Below, in pieces: positions 46,309-53,873 of a stretch of DNA of 64,000 nt. Each line of letters opens with the position of its first letter. Position 1 is the stretch's first letter. The position numbers were made by a program, and so were the translations under genes. Below the pieces are notes generated by a model. It was not told where the DNA came from. It saw only the letters and a list, made by a program, of their open reading frames with translations, and searched no databases. The stretch covers positions 79,165-143,164 of the forward strand of contig NZ_JAFIDN010000010.1 in assembly GCF_017921895.1 (NCBI RefSeq), given 5' to 3'. Source of the DNA: Natronogracilivirga saccharolytica (lineage in GTDB: Bacteria; Bacteroidota; Rhodothermia; Balneolales; Natronogracilivirgulaceae).

Positions 46309-47220
46309 GTGAATATTCAGCGATTATCCCTGTTTGCCTTCCTTCTCATTTTCAGCCTGGCCATGACCCAGACCGGATGCCGGACTGCCGAAGAAGTGAC
46401 CGAAGAACCCGACGAAACGGTAGACACTGACGGCGACGGTGTTCCCGATTATGTTGAACTTGAAATAGGAACCGATCCCGAAAATCCTGACACCGACGGC
46501 GACGGACTCACCGACGGCGAAGAACTTTATGAGCATAATACCGATCCTCTTGTTGCCGATACCGATGGTGACGGGCTGTCTGACGGCGACGAAGTGCTGG
46601 TTTACGGCACCGACCCGCTGAATCCGGATACCGACGGCGACGGCCTGTCCGACGGTGACGAAATTCTGCGATACCGCACCGATCCGCTCGACAGCGACAG
46701 CGATGATGACGGCCTGAGCGATTACGATGAAATTTATGTCCATGGCACCGACCCCAACAATCCGGACACCGACGGGGACGGATTTACCGACGGACAGGAG
46801 ATCGAAATGGGCACCGATCCGCTTGACCCCAACGATCCACCGTTTATCGAAGAACTCAACACCATTAATTTTGATTTTGACCGGTCCAATATCGACCAGC
46901 GCGCGGCACGACAGCTCTCTGAAAATGTGGAAGCTTTGAAAGATGCCCCGAATTATCGTGTACGCGTTGATGCTTACACCGATCAGGTCGGCGGGGACCA
47001 GTACAATCTGAGGCTGAGCCAGCGGCGGGCCAATGCGGTGGTTACATTTTACCGCGAAAACGGCATATCAGAAGACCGCATCGAATCGCGCGGGCTGGGC
47101 AAGGTATCGACATCAGCCTGTCATGATGATCAGCCGGATGATCCGGGATGCCGGGCCGATCGCAAGGCTGAAACCATCCCTCTGCATCCGTTCCCGCAGC
47201 GACCTGAGGCTAGACGGTAG
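46309..47220 (+). CDS. OmpA-family lipoprotein with thrombospondin type 3 repeats
   Basis: A 303-residue outer-membrane protein. The GTG start has CGGAGAAC upstream. The leader ends in a lipobox-like MTQTGC. Then come five or six calcium-binding type 3 repeats of the [12 protein letters not shown] form (about residues 40-175), which form a rigid stalk loaded with calcium. The C-terminal OmpA domain begins [20 protein letters not shown] and contains [21 protein letters not shown], which binds peptidoglycan. It ends in a somewhat unusual basic tail (PQRPEARR). It tethers the outer membrane to the cell wall. Confidence 0.93.
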   Translation: MNIQRLSLFAFLLIFSLAMTQTGCRTAEEVTEEPDETVDTDGDGVPDYVELEIGTDPENPDTDGDGLTDGEELYEHNTDPLVADTDGDGLSDGDEVLVYGTDPLNPDTDGDGLSDGDEILRYRTDPLDSDSDDDGLSDYDEIYVHGTDPNNPDTDGDGFTDGQEIEMGTDPLDPNDPPFIEELNTINFDFDRSNIDQRAARQLSENVEALKDAPNYRVRVDAYTDQVGGDQYNLRLSQRRANAVVTFYRENGISEDRIESRGLGKVSTSACHDDQPDDPGCRADRKAETIPLHPFPQRPEARR

Positions 47221-47222
47221 GG

Positions 47223-47337
47223 CAGTGAACAGTGATCAGTGTGTCAGTGTGTCAGTGAACAGTGTGTCAGTGAACAGTGAACAGTGTGTCAGTGAACAGT
47301 GATCAGTGTGTCAGTGTGTCAGTGAACAGTGTGTCAG
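47223..47337 (+). repeat. Tandem array of 7- and 8-base units (array 1)
   Basis: Fifteen head-to-tail units, each one of three words: A = CAGTGAA, B = CAGTGAT, C = CAGTGTGT. In order they read A B C C A C A A C A B C C A C, so the block ABCCAC occurs twice. The last partial unit (CAG) supplies the TGA stop of the PorZ-like gene on the minus strand. The array fills the whole gap between two convergent genes. A second array of the same words lies at 50041. Confidence 0.9.
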
Positions 47338-49682
47338 CGGATGACGACTAGTTTGCCTACGCCGCGCTGGTCGTTCTGGCTGTCCACGGCTACCATGATG
47401 TAGACTCCGGTGGCGACCCGCTCGTTGTTGAAGTCGCGCACATCCCATTCGACCCGGCCACCGCGTGTTTCCAGCCGCCGGACCAGACGTCCGTCCACGC
47501 TCAATATGCGGAGTGTGGTTTCTGGTGAAAGTCCGTCGATCACGACGCGCTCGTCGTCTTCATCGCGGTAGGAAAACGGATTGGGATAGATGAAAAGATC
47601 GTCCATATCGGCCACGCTGCCGCGGACGACATCGGTATAGCTGACCAGTCCCCTGTCCGTGGCCATGAATACCTGTCCGGTCTCATCGTCATATGCCACA
47701 GACGATACGGAGTTGGAGATCAGCGGGCTGTTATCGGTTGTGAAGTGTTTTACGGCCCGGTGCCGTCCGCCGTCTTCTTCGATCAACCAGACGCCTTCAC
47801 CCTCGGTGCCGATCCATTTCTGATTTGCCGAATTTACGGCGATGCTTGTCACATGGCTGGTCCGCAGCAGGAACGGGGAGTCAGCGGTTTCATCGGCGTT
47901 GATGATCAGACTGGCCTGCCGGTCGCTCTGGCTGCCGTCGATAACACGCTGCGGGAAGGTAAACCGCGCCAGCCCGCGCTGGGTGCCAATCCAGATTTCA
48001 CCTCTTCGGTCCTGCACAACGGCATTTACTCTGGGATGGGGCAGATTTCCCTGGCCTGTCTGATCCCGCAAAATAACTCCGTCTTCAATTTGCTCACCGT
48101 CTACACGTTTGACCACCATCCCGCGGCCGTCGTTGCGGTCATTGATCATGGGAATCCAGAGCTGATCGTTGGAATCTACAGTAACACGATCGTACCAGTC
48201 GGTACCGGTCAGCCCCTCGAGCCTGGGGAAAACGGTCCACTCTTCGGTTTCCGGGACGAACCGGTAAAGCGGATTGATAGTGTTTCCGTGGCTGATTGCC
48301 CACAACTGATCGTTCCGGTCGGCTGTCATTCCGGTAACGACCAGGAAGCTTGATCCGGGTGTAAATCCGTCGAGAATGGAGTTTTCCGTGTTCCAGACCG
48401 TCACTTCGTTGGTGTTTCTGTCATGCTGGACAATTCCGCGCCCCCATGAACCGAAGAAAAAGTGATCGGCAGTGGCTGCGGAGGTGAACGCACTGTGAAA
48501 GCCGTATTCGGCGAGGACTTCATCGGTAAGATCGTTGTAATTTTCCCACTGATCGTCGCGAAACAGATAGTAGCCTGATTGCGTGCTGCCGGTTCCGCGG
48601 CGGCCCCGAAGGTTGTTGGAGCCGGAGCCCAGAACGCCGTCGCGCACCACCAGATCCGAAAAGCTGTTCATGTAGGGGCCTTCGGGCAGATACTGCTCAT
48701 GAACTGCACCGGTTTGCAGCTCTTTGACATACATCCCCTGATTGGTGGTGCCGATGATCAGTTGCTGCGCGGCTTCATCCACCCATGCATAATGAAGCGG
48801 CAGGCCGTCATCCGGTGCAAATGTCATTTCGGAGCCGGCTTCCGCCCGGACAAAAACCTCCTCATCGTTCCATGCAACCATATAGTCTTCGTTCGGAGAT
48901 GTTTTCAGGTGCTCGATGTCACTTTCACCGAAATATCCGGCCTGCTGCCAGGTTTCACCTTCAAAGCGCCGGATTTCACCTCCCATCAGAACGTATACAT
49001 CCCCGCCAAAGGTAACGATATCCCGCACGTTGCTGCCCAGGCCGGACTCCGGTCCGTAAGATGTCCAGCTGTCCGGAACCACAAGGTCATCGCCGTTGGT
49101 GCCCGAAACGGCGACGCCTTCGGGAGTAGCTGCGAATATCCGTCCGTCCATTACGGCCACGCTGTTGACTCTGGAGCCGCTCGGGAAATCGCCAAGATTG
49201 GAGTAGGTGTCGATGGTGACTTCCCGTTCCGGCTCAAAGAGGACCATCCCGAAATCGGTTGCCACGAGCACCTCATCCCCCATCATCACAAACTGATTGA
49301 CACCGCGCGGGCTGAAGCGGGTTGCGCGGGCAATGTCGCTGAACTGGCGGAATCGGCCGGTTTCCGGATCGTAGGATTCGAACATGCCGTCACTGTATCC
49401 CAGCCAGAGAAGTTCGGTTTCCCGGTCGTAGAACATGGTTGTCGGATTGATCCGGTACATGCCGTCGATGGTGGTGATGGCGCCGGAGATTTCGCCGTTT
49501 TCGACGGAGAACAGGCCGCCTTCAGAGAATGCCCAGATGGCGCCGGACTGATCCTGTGTCACTTCGAGAACCGTTGAACGGGAGGTGTACGCCTGCCAAG
49601 TTCCGATCGGCTGGGCAGAGCTGATTTCCGAAAAGAGGATTGCGGCGAGCAATCCGGCCAGCAGACAGGCAGTGTGTTTCAT
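47334..49682 (-). CDS. PorZ-like beta-propeller protein with T9SS C-terminal domain
   Basis: A 782-residue exported protein. After the signal peptide comes IGTWQAYTSRSTVLEVTQDQ, the opening of PorZ-type proteins, then about 14 short beta-propeller repeats of the two-component-regulator type (for example GEIWIGTQRGLARF, QKWIGTEGEGVWLIEE). The C terminus is a T9SS-type domain, YPNPFSYRDEDDERVVIDG through to GVGKLVVIR. PorZ assists attachment of cargo by the type IX system. The start ATG at 49682 begins the signal peptide; the frame is open a further 18 codons upstream. The stop codon lies in the repeat array. Confidence 0.85.
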   Translation of the reverse strand: MKHTACLLAGLLAAILFSEISSAQPIGTWQAYTSRSTVLEVTQDQSGAIWAFSEGGLFSVENGEISGAITTIDGMYRINPTTMFYDRETELLWLGYSDGMFESYDPETGRFRQFSDIARATRFSPRGVNQFVMMGDEVLVATDFGMVLFEPEREVTIDTYSNLGDFPSGSRVNSVAVMDGRIFAATPEGVAVSGTNGDDLVVPDSWTSYGPESGLGSNVRDIVTFGGDVYVLMGGEIRRFEGETWQQAGYFGESDIEHLKTSPNEDYMVAWNDEEVFVRAEAGSEMTFAPDDGLPLHYAWVDEAAQQLIIGTTNQGMYVKELQTGAVHEQYLPEGPYMNSFSDLVVRDGVLGSGSNNLRGRRGTGSTQSGYYLFRDDQWENYNDLTDEVLAEYGFHSAFTSAATADHFFFGSWGRGIVQHDRNTNEVTVWNTENSILDGFTPGSSFLVVTGMTADRNDQLWAISHGNTINPLYRFVPETEEWTVFPRLEGLTGTDWYDRVTVDSNDQLWIPMINDRNDGRGMVVKRVDGEQIEDGVILRDQTGQGNLPHPRVNAVVQDRRGEIWIGTQRGLARFTFPQRVIDGSQSDRQASLIINADETADSPFLLRTSHVTSIAVNSANQKWIGTEGEGVWLIEEDGGRHRAVKHFTTDNSPLISNSVSSVAYDDETGQVFMATDRGLVSYTDVVRGSVADMDDLFIYPNPFSYRDEDDERVVIDGLSPETTLRILSVDGRLVRRLETRGGRVEWDVRDFNNERVATGVYIMVAVDSQNDQRGVGKLVVIR

Positions 49683-49864
49683 AATCGGATGATGTGTTTC
49701 CTTTGGAGTGTTGCAAGCATCAGTTTGATGTGACAATAGTAATGATGCGCGGACTGATCTGCGATGCGGGTGTATGCGATTTTATATATGGTGCTGGTGT
49801 TGATGCGGTAGTATGGTACGTATTGTGTGTTTCGGAATTTGGTGCAAAAATTTAGTGAAAAGCA

Positions 49865-49919
49865 TGGCACGAAAGCTTTGCACGGAAATTTGACACGAAA
49901 ACCTGGCACGAAAATTTGC
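49865..49919 (+). repeat. Degenerate 13-14-base tandem repeat
   Basis: Four imperfect copies of a TGGCACGAAAATTT-like word follow each other in the gap upstream of the PorZ-like gene. They differ at several places. I see no gene, RNA or terminator in the rest of the 49683-50040 gap. Confidence 0.5.
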
Positions 49920-50040
49920 TACGCATCTACAGGTTTGCAGTGCATAAGAGCTTTCAGGTACGATATGAATAAAATAACGGGTATGAAAGAAATATCATTG
50001 CCGGAGTTGCTGTTAATATTTGGTGGTGGAAGTTATATTT

Positions 50041-50168
50041 CAGTGTGTCAGTGATCAGTGTGTCAGTTAAACAGTGTGTCAGTGATCAGATGTGTCAGTT
50101 AAACAGTGTGTCAGTGATCAGTGTGTCAGTGATCAGTGTGTCAGTGATCAGTGTGTCAGTGATGCAGG
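50041..50168 (+). repeat. Tandem array of 7- and 8-base units (array 2)
   Basis: A second array built mainly from the same words as the one at 47223: B = CAGTGAT and C = CAGTGTGT alternate (four BC pairs at the end), with variant units CAGTTAAA (twice) and CAGATGTGT. The A word CAGTGAA is absent. The array ends about 33 bases before the start of a hydrolase gene and lies 2.7 kb from array 1, on the other side of the PorZ-like gene. Confidence 0.9.
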
Positions 50169-50201
50169 TAATCAGTTTAAAAATGCAGGTGCGGTGACGG
50201 G

Positions 50202-51260
50202 ATGAGTGATTTTCAAAGTATACAAAGCGGGTTGATGCGATTGCCTGATGGCGGGTTGCGGAAAGTGCTGCTGACGTTGACGGCATTGCTGTTGTTATTC
50301 GTGTTCTGGCTTTTCCGTCCGAATGATTCGCTTCCGGTTATGGCGGATACGCCCGGACTTCCTGAACTGACGTTTGGTGTGGATGAGGCGCAGGAGGCGG
50401 TTCGGGCGCGGGAGCTGGATGCGGGTCCGCTGAAACCGGATAATCATGCAAGGATTGTCTGGAACTCTGATTATCGTGATCAGAGAGCCCCATGCAGCAT
50501 CGTCTACATTCACGGGTTTTCGGCCAGTTACGGTGAAGGTGCGCCGCTGCATGAGCGGTTGGCGCGGGATCACGGGTGTCACCTTTACGTTTCACGGTTG
50601 CACGGACACGGTTTGCGGACGGATGAGCCTCTGAAGCGGATGGAGCCGGACTCTCTGGTCGCGGATGCCGCCCGGGCGCTGGCCATAGGTGATCTGCTTG
50701 GCGATGAGGTGATTGTTATGGGCACATCGATGGGCGGGACACTGGCGCTGCATCTGGCCTCGGAGTTTACGGATGTTGTTGACCGGCTGATTCTGCTGGC
50801 GCCGCTGATCGAATTTGATACTGCCGCTTCGGTCCTGTTTGACCGCACATGGGGGCAGCGGCTGATGCGTCTTGTTCTGCGTGGTTCCTATCTTGATGTG
50901 ACACAAGACAATGATGATCACTCACGATACTGGTACGGGCGTTATCACATCCGGGCGCTTGGCGCTCTGAAGAAGATGGCTGAAGATCTGCTTGAAGAAG
51001 AGGAGGAATCGGTTTTTGAGCGCGTCCGGCAGCCGGTGTTTGTCGGCTATTTCTACAAGGATGATGACGAGAAGGATGAAGTGGTTTCCGTGGATGCCAT
51101 TCGCGGTATCAAGGACAAACTGGGCACACCTTCCGGACAGAAAGTATTTGTTGCGTTCCCCGATGCCGGAGCGCATGTTATTGGTTCTTCTTACCGGTCG
51201 GCAGAGCATGATCAAGTGCGGCAGAAACTGCTCCGCTTTCTTGAAAAAGATTTTGACTGA
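50202..51260 (+). CDS. Membrane-anchored alpha/beta hydrolase
   Basis: A 352-residue hydrolase. A single N-terminal helix (about residues 22-42) anchors it to the membrane or serves as an uncleaved signal. The alpha/beta hydrolase domain has the oxyanion strand SIVYIHGFSASYGEG, nucleophile Ser in VIVMGTSMGGTLALHLA, and the terminal catalytic His in FPDAGAHVIGSSY. The wording resembles carboxylesterases of the monoacylglycerol lipase type. Substrate unknown. It starts just after repeat array 2 and has no operon partner. Confidence 0.87.
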   Translation: MSDFQSIQSGLMRLPDGGLRKVLLTLTALLLLFVFWLFRPNDSLPVMADTPGLPELTFGVDEAQEAVRARELDAGPLKPDNHARIVWNSDYRDQRAPCSIVYIHGFSASYGEGAPLHERLARDHGCHLYVSRLHGHGLRTDEPLKRMEPDSLVADAARALAIGDLLGDEVIVMGTSMGGTLALHLASEFTDVVDRLILLAPLIEFDTAASVLFDRTWGQRLMRLVLRGSYLDVTQDNDDHSRYWYGRYHIRALGALKKMAEDLLEEEEESVFERVRQPVFVGYFYKDDDEKDEVVSVDAIRGIKDKLGTPSGQKVFVAFPDAGAHVIGSSYRSAEHDQVRQKLLRFLEKDFD

Positions 51261-51356
51261 CGGGTAAGTTAGCGTCGAAACATATTTTAGTGTCGAAACA
51301 CATTGGGGAGCAGGTGCCCGGCATCGGCACTCACAGCTCCCCGGAAAGGCAAAGTA

Positions 51357-51734
51357 TTATTGTTCCTGTGACTGCTCATCCGTTGCCATCGATCCAAGCA
51401 GAAGGGCGCCGCCTGCCAGAGCAATATCCTTCAGCAGATTGGGTGCGGCATTCATGTCATTGATTGTGGCCGGGAGATGGATGGTGAGCACGAAGATAAT
51501 CAGCATGAGTGCCAGAAGCTGCATCGCCAGTTTTACCCTGTTGTTCAGGAATATGCTGACAGCTGCGGCGATCAGGGCCAGGCCGGTCAGGTAGACCCAG
51601 AAAACTCCGCCGGGAATAAAAGCGGGAACCATTGCCGCCATGTCCTGTCCATCCAGAAAATGAAAAATCCCAAAAATCAGAAAAGGAATTGCAAATAAAT
51701 ATTTACCTGCGTTTGCCATCATTGCTTTATCCAT
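51357..51734 (-). CDS. DoxX-family membrane protein
   Basis: A 125-residue protein with four transmembrane helices and the DoxX layout: FAIPFLIFGIFHFLDGQDMA, PGGVFWVYLTGLALIAAAVSIF, LALMLIIFVLTIHLPAT and LLKDIALAGGALLL. DoxX relatives are linked to thiol and redox stress systems. The start has a strong GGAGG Shine-Dalgarno sequence 6 bases upstream, one of the few in the window. Confidence 0.88.
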   Translation of the reverse strand: MDKAMMANAGKYLFAIPFLIFGIFHFLDGQDMAAMVPAFIPGGVFWVYLTGLALIAAAVSIFLNNRVKLAMQLLALMLIIFVLTIHLPATINDMNAAPNLLKDIALAGGALLLGSMATDEQSQEQ

Positions 51735-51834
51735 AACTACCTCCGTTTAATGTTAGGTTATGCTGCATACCGGACAAACTGCTGCTCTCTAATATGTTAT
51801 AATACAACTATATAAAGAAAAAAAAAGTTTAAAC

Positions 51835-52235
51835 TCATCTGTATTTGCAGCAGCCGGATTTCAGGAAATGCGAAGGGGTATCCAGTTTATACATTCCACC
51901 AGTGGAGGCATCGACTGCCAGTCCGACATGGCAGTCAAATATGATATTGCCTCACACCCATCCGGAAACTTCCTGGTTGAGTATCATTCCACAGGACTCA
52001 TAACCGTCCATTTTAACCTTGATCGTATGTGAGTAGTCACGTGAGAGATCCTGAACTACCGGACTTGAACCGATATTTACATCATTGATGTAAACAAACG
52101 CACCTGACGGAGAACTTGAAACTCACAGCTCCCGGGTTGTACCATGAACAATTGTACCGCATGCAGGTAAATAGAGCAGAGCAGCAGCAAGGATTGTGAC
52201 AGTTCATACTTCTGATAAAATGAGACGAATTACCA
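51835..52235 (-). pseudogene. Decayed PEGA-like lipoprotein gene
   Basis: No open frame is intact here, but the minus strand still spells a recognisable small lipoprotein: ILAAALLYLPACGTIVHG (lipobox), SSSPSGAFVYINDVNIGSSP (PEGA-type strand), HTIKVKMDGYES, and near the end LAVDASTGGMYKL. That is the order of a known family of short PEGA-like lipoproteins. The frame is broken by three in-frame stops, all TGA: just before the lipobox segment, at 52123-52125 and at 51952-51954, the last where the family has Trp. There is no frameshift between the two downstream stops. It should be non-functional. Confidence 0.7.
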
Positions 52236-52326
52236 CGATTTGTCTCTGTATGGTTGCAGATAATTCCTTTTCCGGTATTATTCTATAAACAGGAACTACA
52301 AAGATACTTGAAATGGAGAATCCGAA

Positions 52327-52650
52327 TTGAGCGATTTTTTAAATACCATTCGTCATCTGATAGCTACAGGAGACATAAGAATATCAGACCATGGCTATGA
52401 TGAGCTTGCTGAAGATGGGATAACTGTCAAAGAGTTACTTGGTGGTATTGATGAAGCTCAGATTGTGGAAGAGTATCCGGATTATCCAAAAGGAAGTTGT
52501 ATATTACTTTTGCAAAATGATAAACATGGCAACCCCGTTCATGTACTATGGGGAATACCGAAAGGATATGACAAACCCGTTGTTTTAGTCACATCATACA
52601 GGCCGGATCCGAAACGTTGGGATCAAACATTCTTGCACAGAATTAAATAG
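52327..52650 (+). CDS. DUF4258 protein, toxin-like
   Basis: A 107-residue protein with a TTG start and the DUF4258 pattern: IRISDHGYDELAEDGIT, then EEYPDYPKGSCILLLQ and HVLWGIPKGYDKPVVLVTSY. DUF4258 proteins share the small RelE/BrnT-like fold and are often next to short antitoxin-like genes. Here a 69-residue protein follows 7 bases later. I infer a toxin-antitoxin pair; no catalytic residue can be pointed to with certainty. It lies in the A/T-rich accessory stretch before tRNA-Arg. Confidence 0.75.
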   Translation: MSDFLNTIRHLIATGDIRISDHGYDELAEDGITVKELLGGIDEAQIVEEYPDYPKGSCILLLQNDKHGNPVHVLWGIPKGYDKPVVLVTSYRPDPKRWDQTFLHRIK

Positions 52651-52657
52651 ACATATT

Positions 52658-52867
52658 ATGGTAAAGAAAAAGACAAAATATATTCATGCTGGCCGATATG
52701 TGGCTGAAGTGGAAGTTGAGTTGATTGAAAGCGAAGATGAGTGGGCACCTTACCTGAGTGTTGAAGATGCAACCAGGCTTGATGATGTCCGGGAAGCGTT
52801 GCAAAGGGAAGACATGGAAACCGCTTCACGGTATGGTCGTATCTATAAACTCGAGCCCATTAACTAA
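52658..52867 (+). CDS. Small protein, putative antitoxin of the DUF4258 partner
   Basis: A 69-residue acidic protein: IHAGRYVAEVEVELIES, WAPYLSVEDATRLDDVREALQR and a short tail. Its immediate position after the DUF4258 gene, the small size and the beta-beta-helix look fit an antitoxin, and similar wording occurs in proteins of that arrangement. I cannot name its family. It lacks an obvious DNA-binding motif. Confidence 0.65.
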   Translation: MVKKKTKYIHAGRYVAEVEVELIESEDEWAPYLSVEDATRLDDVREALQREDMETASRYGRIYKLEPIN

Positions 52868-53083
52868 TCAAAGTGTTGTTGCCTTAATAAAAGGGGTAAA
52901 GCAAACAAAATTACTTATCATATTTTATGCGAACGGGTAAGAATTTGCTGCTTATATTCTTAGATGATCGACTGCACAGCAGAAATGCAAGTTCATTCAT
53001 TAAAAGGCAGTTCCGGCACTTGTGCTAGCAAGATATCAGACAGCTAACAGGCCGGGAATTTTTTAAAAAAACATCTTATTCTT
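52868..53083. other. A/T-rich intergenic stretch before tRNA-Arg
   Basis: About 216 bases with no open frame, repeat or RNA structure I can support. The tRNA promoter should lie near 53040-53080. Confidence 0.4.
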
Positions 53084-53156
53084 GACCCCATAGTTCAACC
53101 GGATAGAACAAGAGCCTCCTAAGCTTTAGATCCAGGTTCGAGTCCTGGTGGGGTCA
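53084..53156 (+). tRNA. tRNA-Arg (CCU)
   Basis: A 73-base cloverleaf: acceptor GACCCCA/TGGGGTC, D arm GTTC/GAAC, anticodon stem AGAGC/GCTTT around CTCCTAA (anticodon CCT), T arm CCAGG TTCGAGT CCTGG. CCA is not encoded. The T arm and acceptor 3' end is a typical target for integrases, and everything to its right looks accessory. Confidence 0.97.
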
Positions 53157-53273
53157 CTTATTAACCGTACATATATTATTTGTTTTCAAGTAGTTAGACA
53201 CCCTTATATATGATCGGTGTAAAACAATTGTAAAACAAAGTCCTCTTTTTCTATTGGGTCCTTCTGACCTGTC

Positions 53274-53372
53274 TTATCCAAGACACACGATCATCAATCT
53301 CAGGGCAAACTGGACACGTTGCGGTGAAATACCGAGTATTGTTGCCGACCTCTGCTTATCGACTTCATTCAT
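53274..53372 (-). CDS. Tiny HTH-like ORF coupled to the AlpA-like gene
   Basis: A 32-residue frame whose ATG overlaps the stop of the AlpA-like gene (ATGA). The peptide contains SATILGISPQRVQFALR, which reads like the recognition part of a helix-turn-helix (compare the common A-x-x-L-G-I-S-x-x-R-V pattern). It could be a truncated remnant of a longer regulator or a real micro-protein. Support is limited to the overlap and this pattern. Confidence 0.4.
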   Translation of the reverse strand: MNEVDKQRSATILGISPQRVQFALRLMIVCLG

Positions 53373-53710
53373 TCGCCATTCTGTCTCCTATTTTGCTCTA
53401 ACCATTCTTCGATGTCTGTATTGAACCACCCCACGCAGTTGTGACTAAATTTTATCCTTTTGGGAAGTCGCCCTTCTTTTTCCATTCTCCACAGAGTGGG
53501 TTTTGTGACAGATAGCATCTTGCTTAGCTCACTTGGGCGAATGATATGTTTTTGGGGTGGCTTCGGTTCGTTTTTGACCACAGGTTGATTTACTACTCGT
53601 TTTTGCTCCAGCTTTTTGATTTCATCCAATACCTTTGCAAGCTCTTCCCGGACTACTGCCCGAACCTCTTGTTCTATGACTTCTCGTATATATGTATCAA
53701 GGTTCATCAT
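53369..53710 (-). CDS. AlpA/excisionase-like DNA-binding protein
   Basis: A 113-residue protein. Residues about 1-38 form an amphipathic, probably coiled-coil helix (REVIEQEVRAVVREELAKVL), then a Lys/Pro-rich linker, then a MerR-like winged helix: IRPSELSKMLSVTKPTLWRMEKEG with LPKRIKF and the closing WFNTDIEEWLEQN. Proteins of this type act as excisionases or regulators of mobile elements. It lies 213 bases from tRNA-Arg and is divergent from the defence-like operon, so it may regulate it or mark an integrated element. Confidence 0.85.
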   Translation of the reverse strand: MMNLDTYIREVIEQEVRAVVREELAKVLDEIKKLEQKRVVNQPVVKNEPKPPQKHIIRPSELSKMLSVTKPTLWRMEKEGRLPKRIKFSHNCVGWFNTDIEEWLEQNRRQNGE

Positions 53711-53873
53711 CTTCCTGTTTTTTGTTGACGGTCTGACTGTGAATCATGCTTTAGAGTGATTTTAGCTCAATATACATGGGCATTTTATCAGTTGAACAGT
53801 CGCTTTATCTATTGCAATCACTTGCTAATCAGCTATATTGTAACTTTGCCAGTTACTTGTACTTGCTTAACAC

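Noticed and set aside
48579..49577. Plus-strand open frame of 332 codons opposite the PorZ-like gene
   Set aside because: Shadow of the propeller repeats on the other strand.
47223..50168. CRISPR array
   Set aside because: The repeats are 7-8 bases long, touch each other without spacers, and no cas gene lies near.
51835..52235. TGA read as Trp in this organism
   Set aside because: TGA is the normal stop of many intact genes here (for example hemL, aroQ's upstream partner and the AlpA-like gene), so recoding is unlikely.
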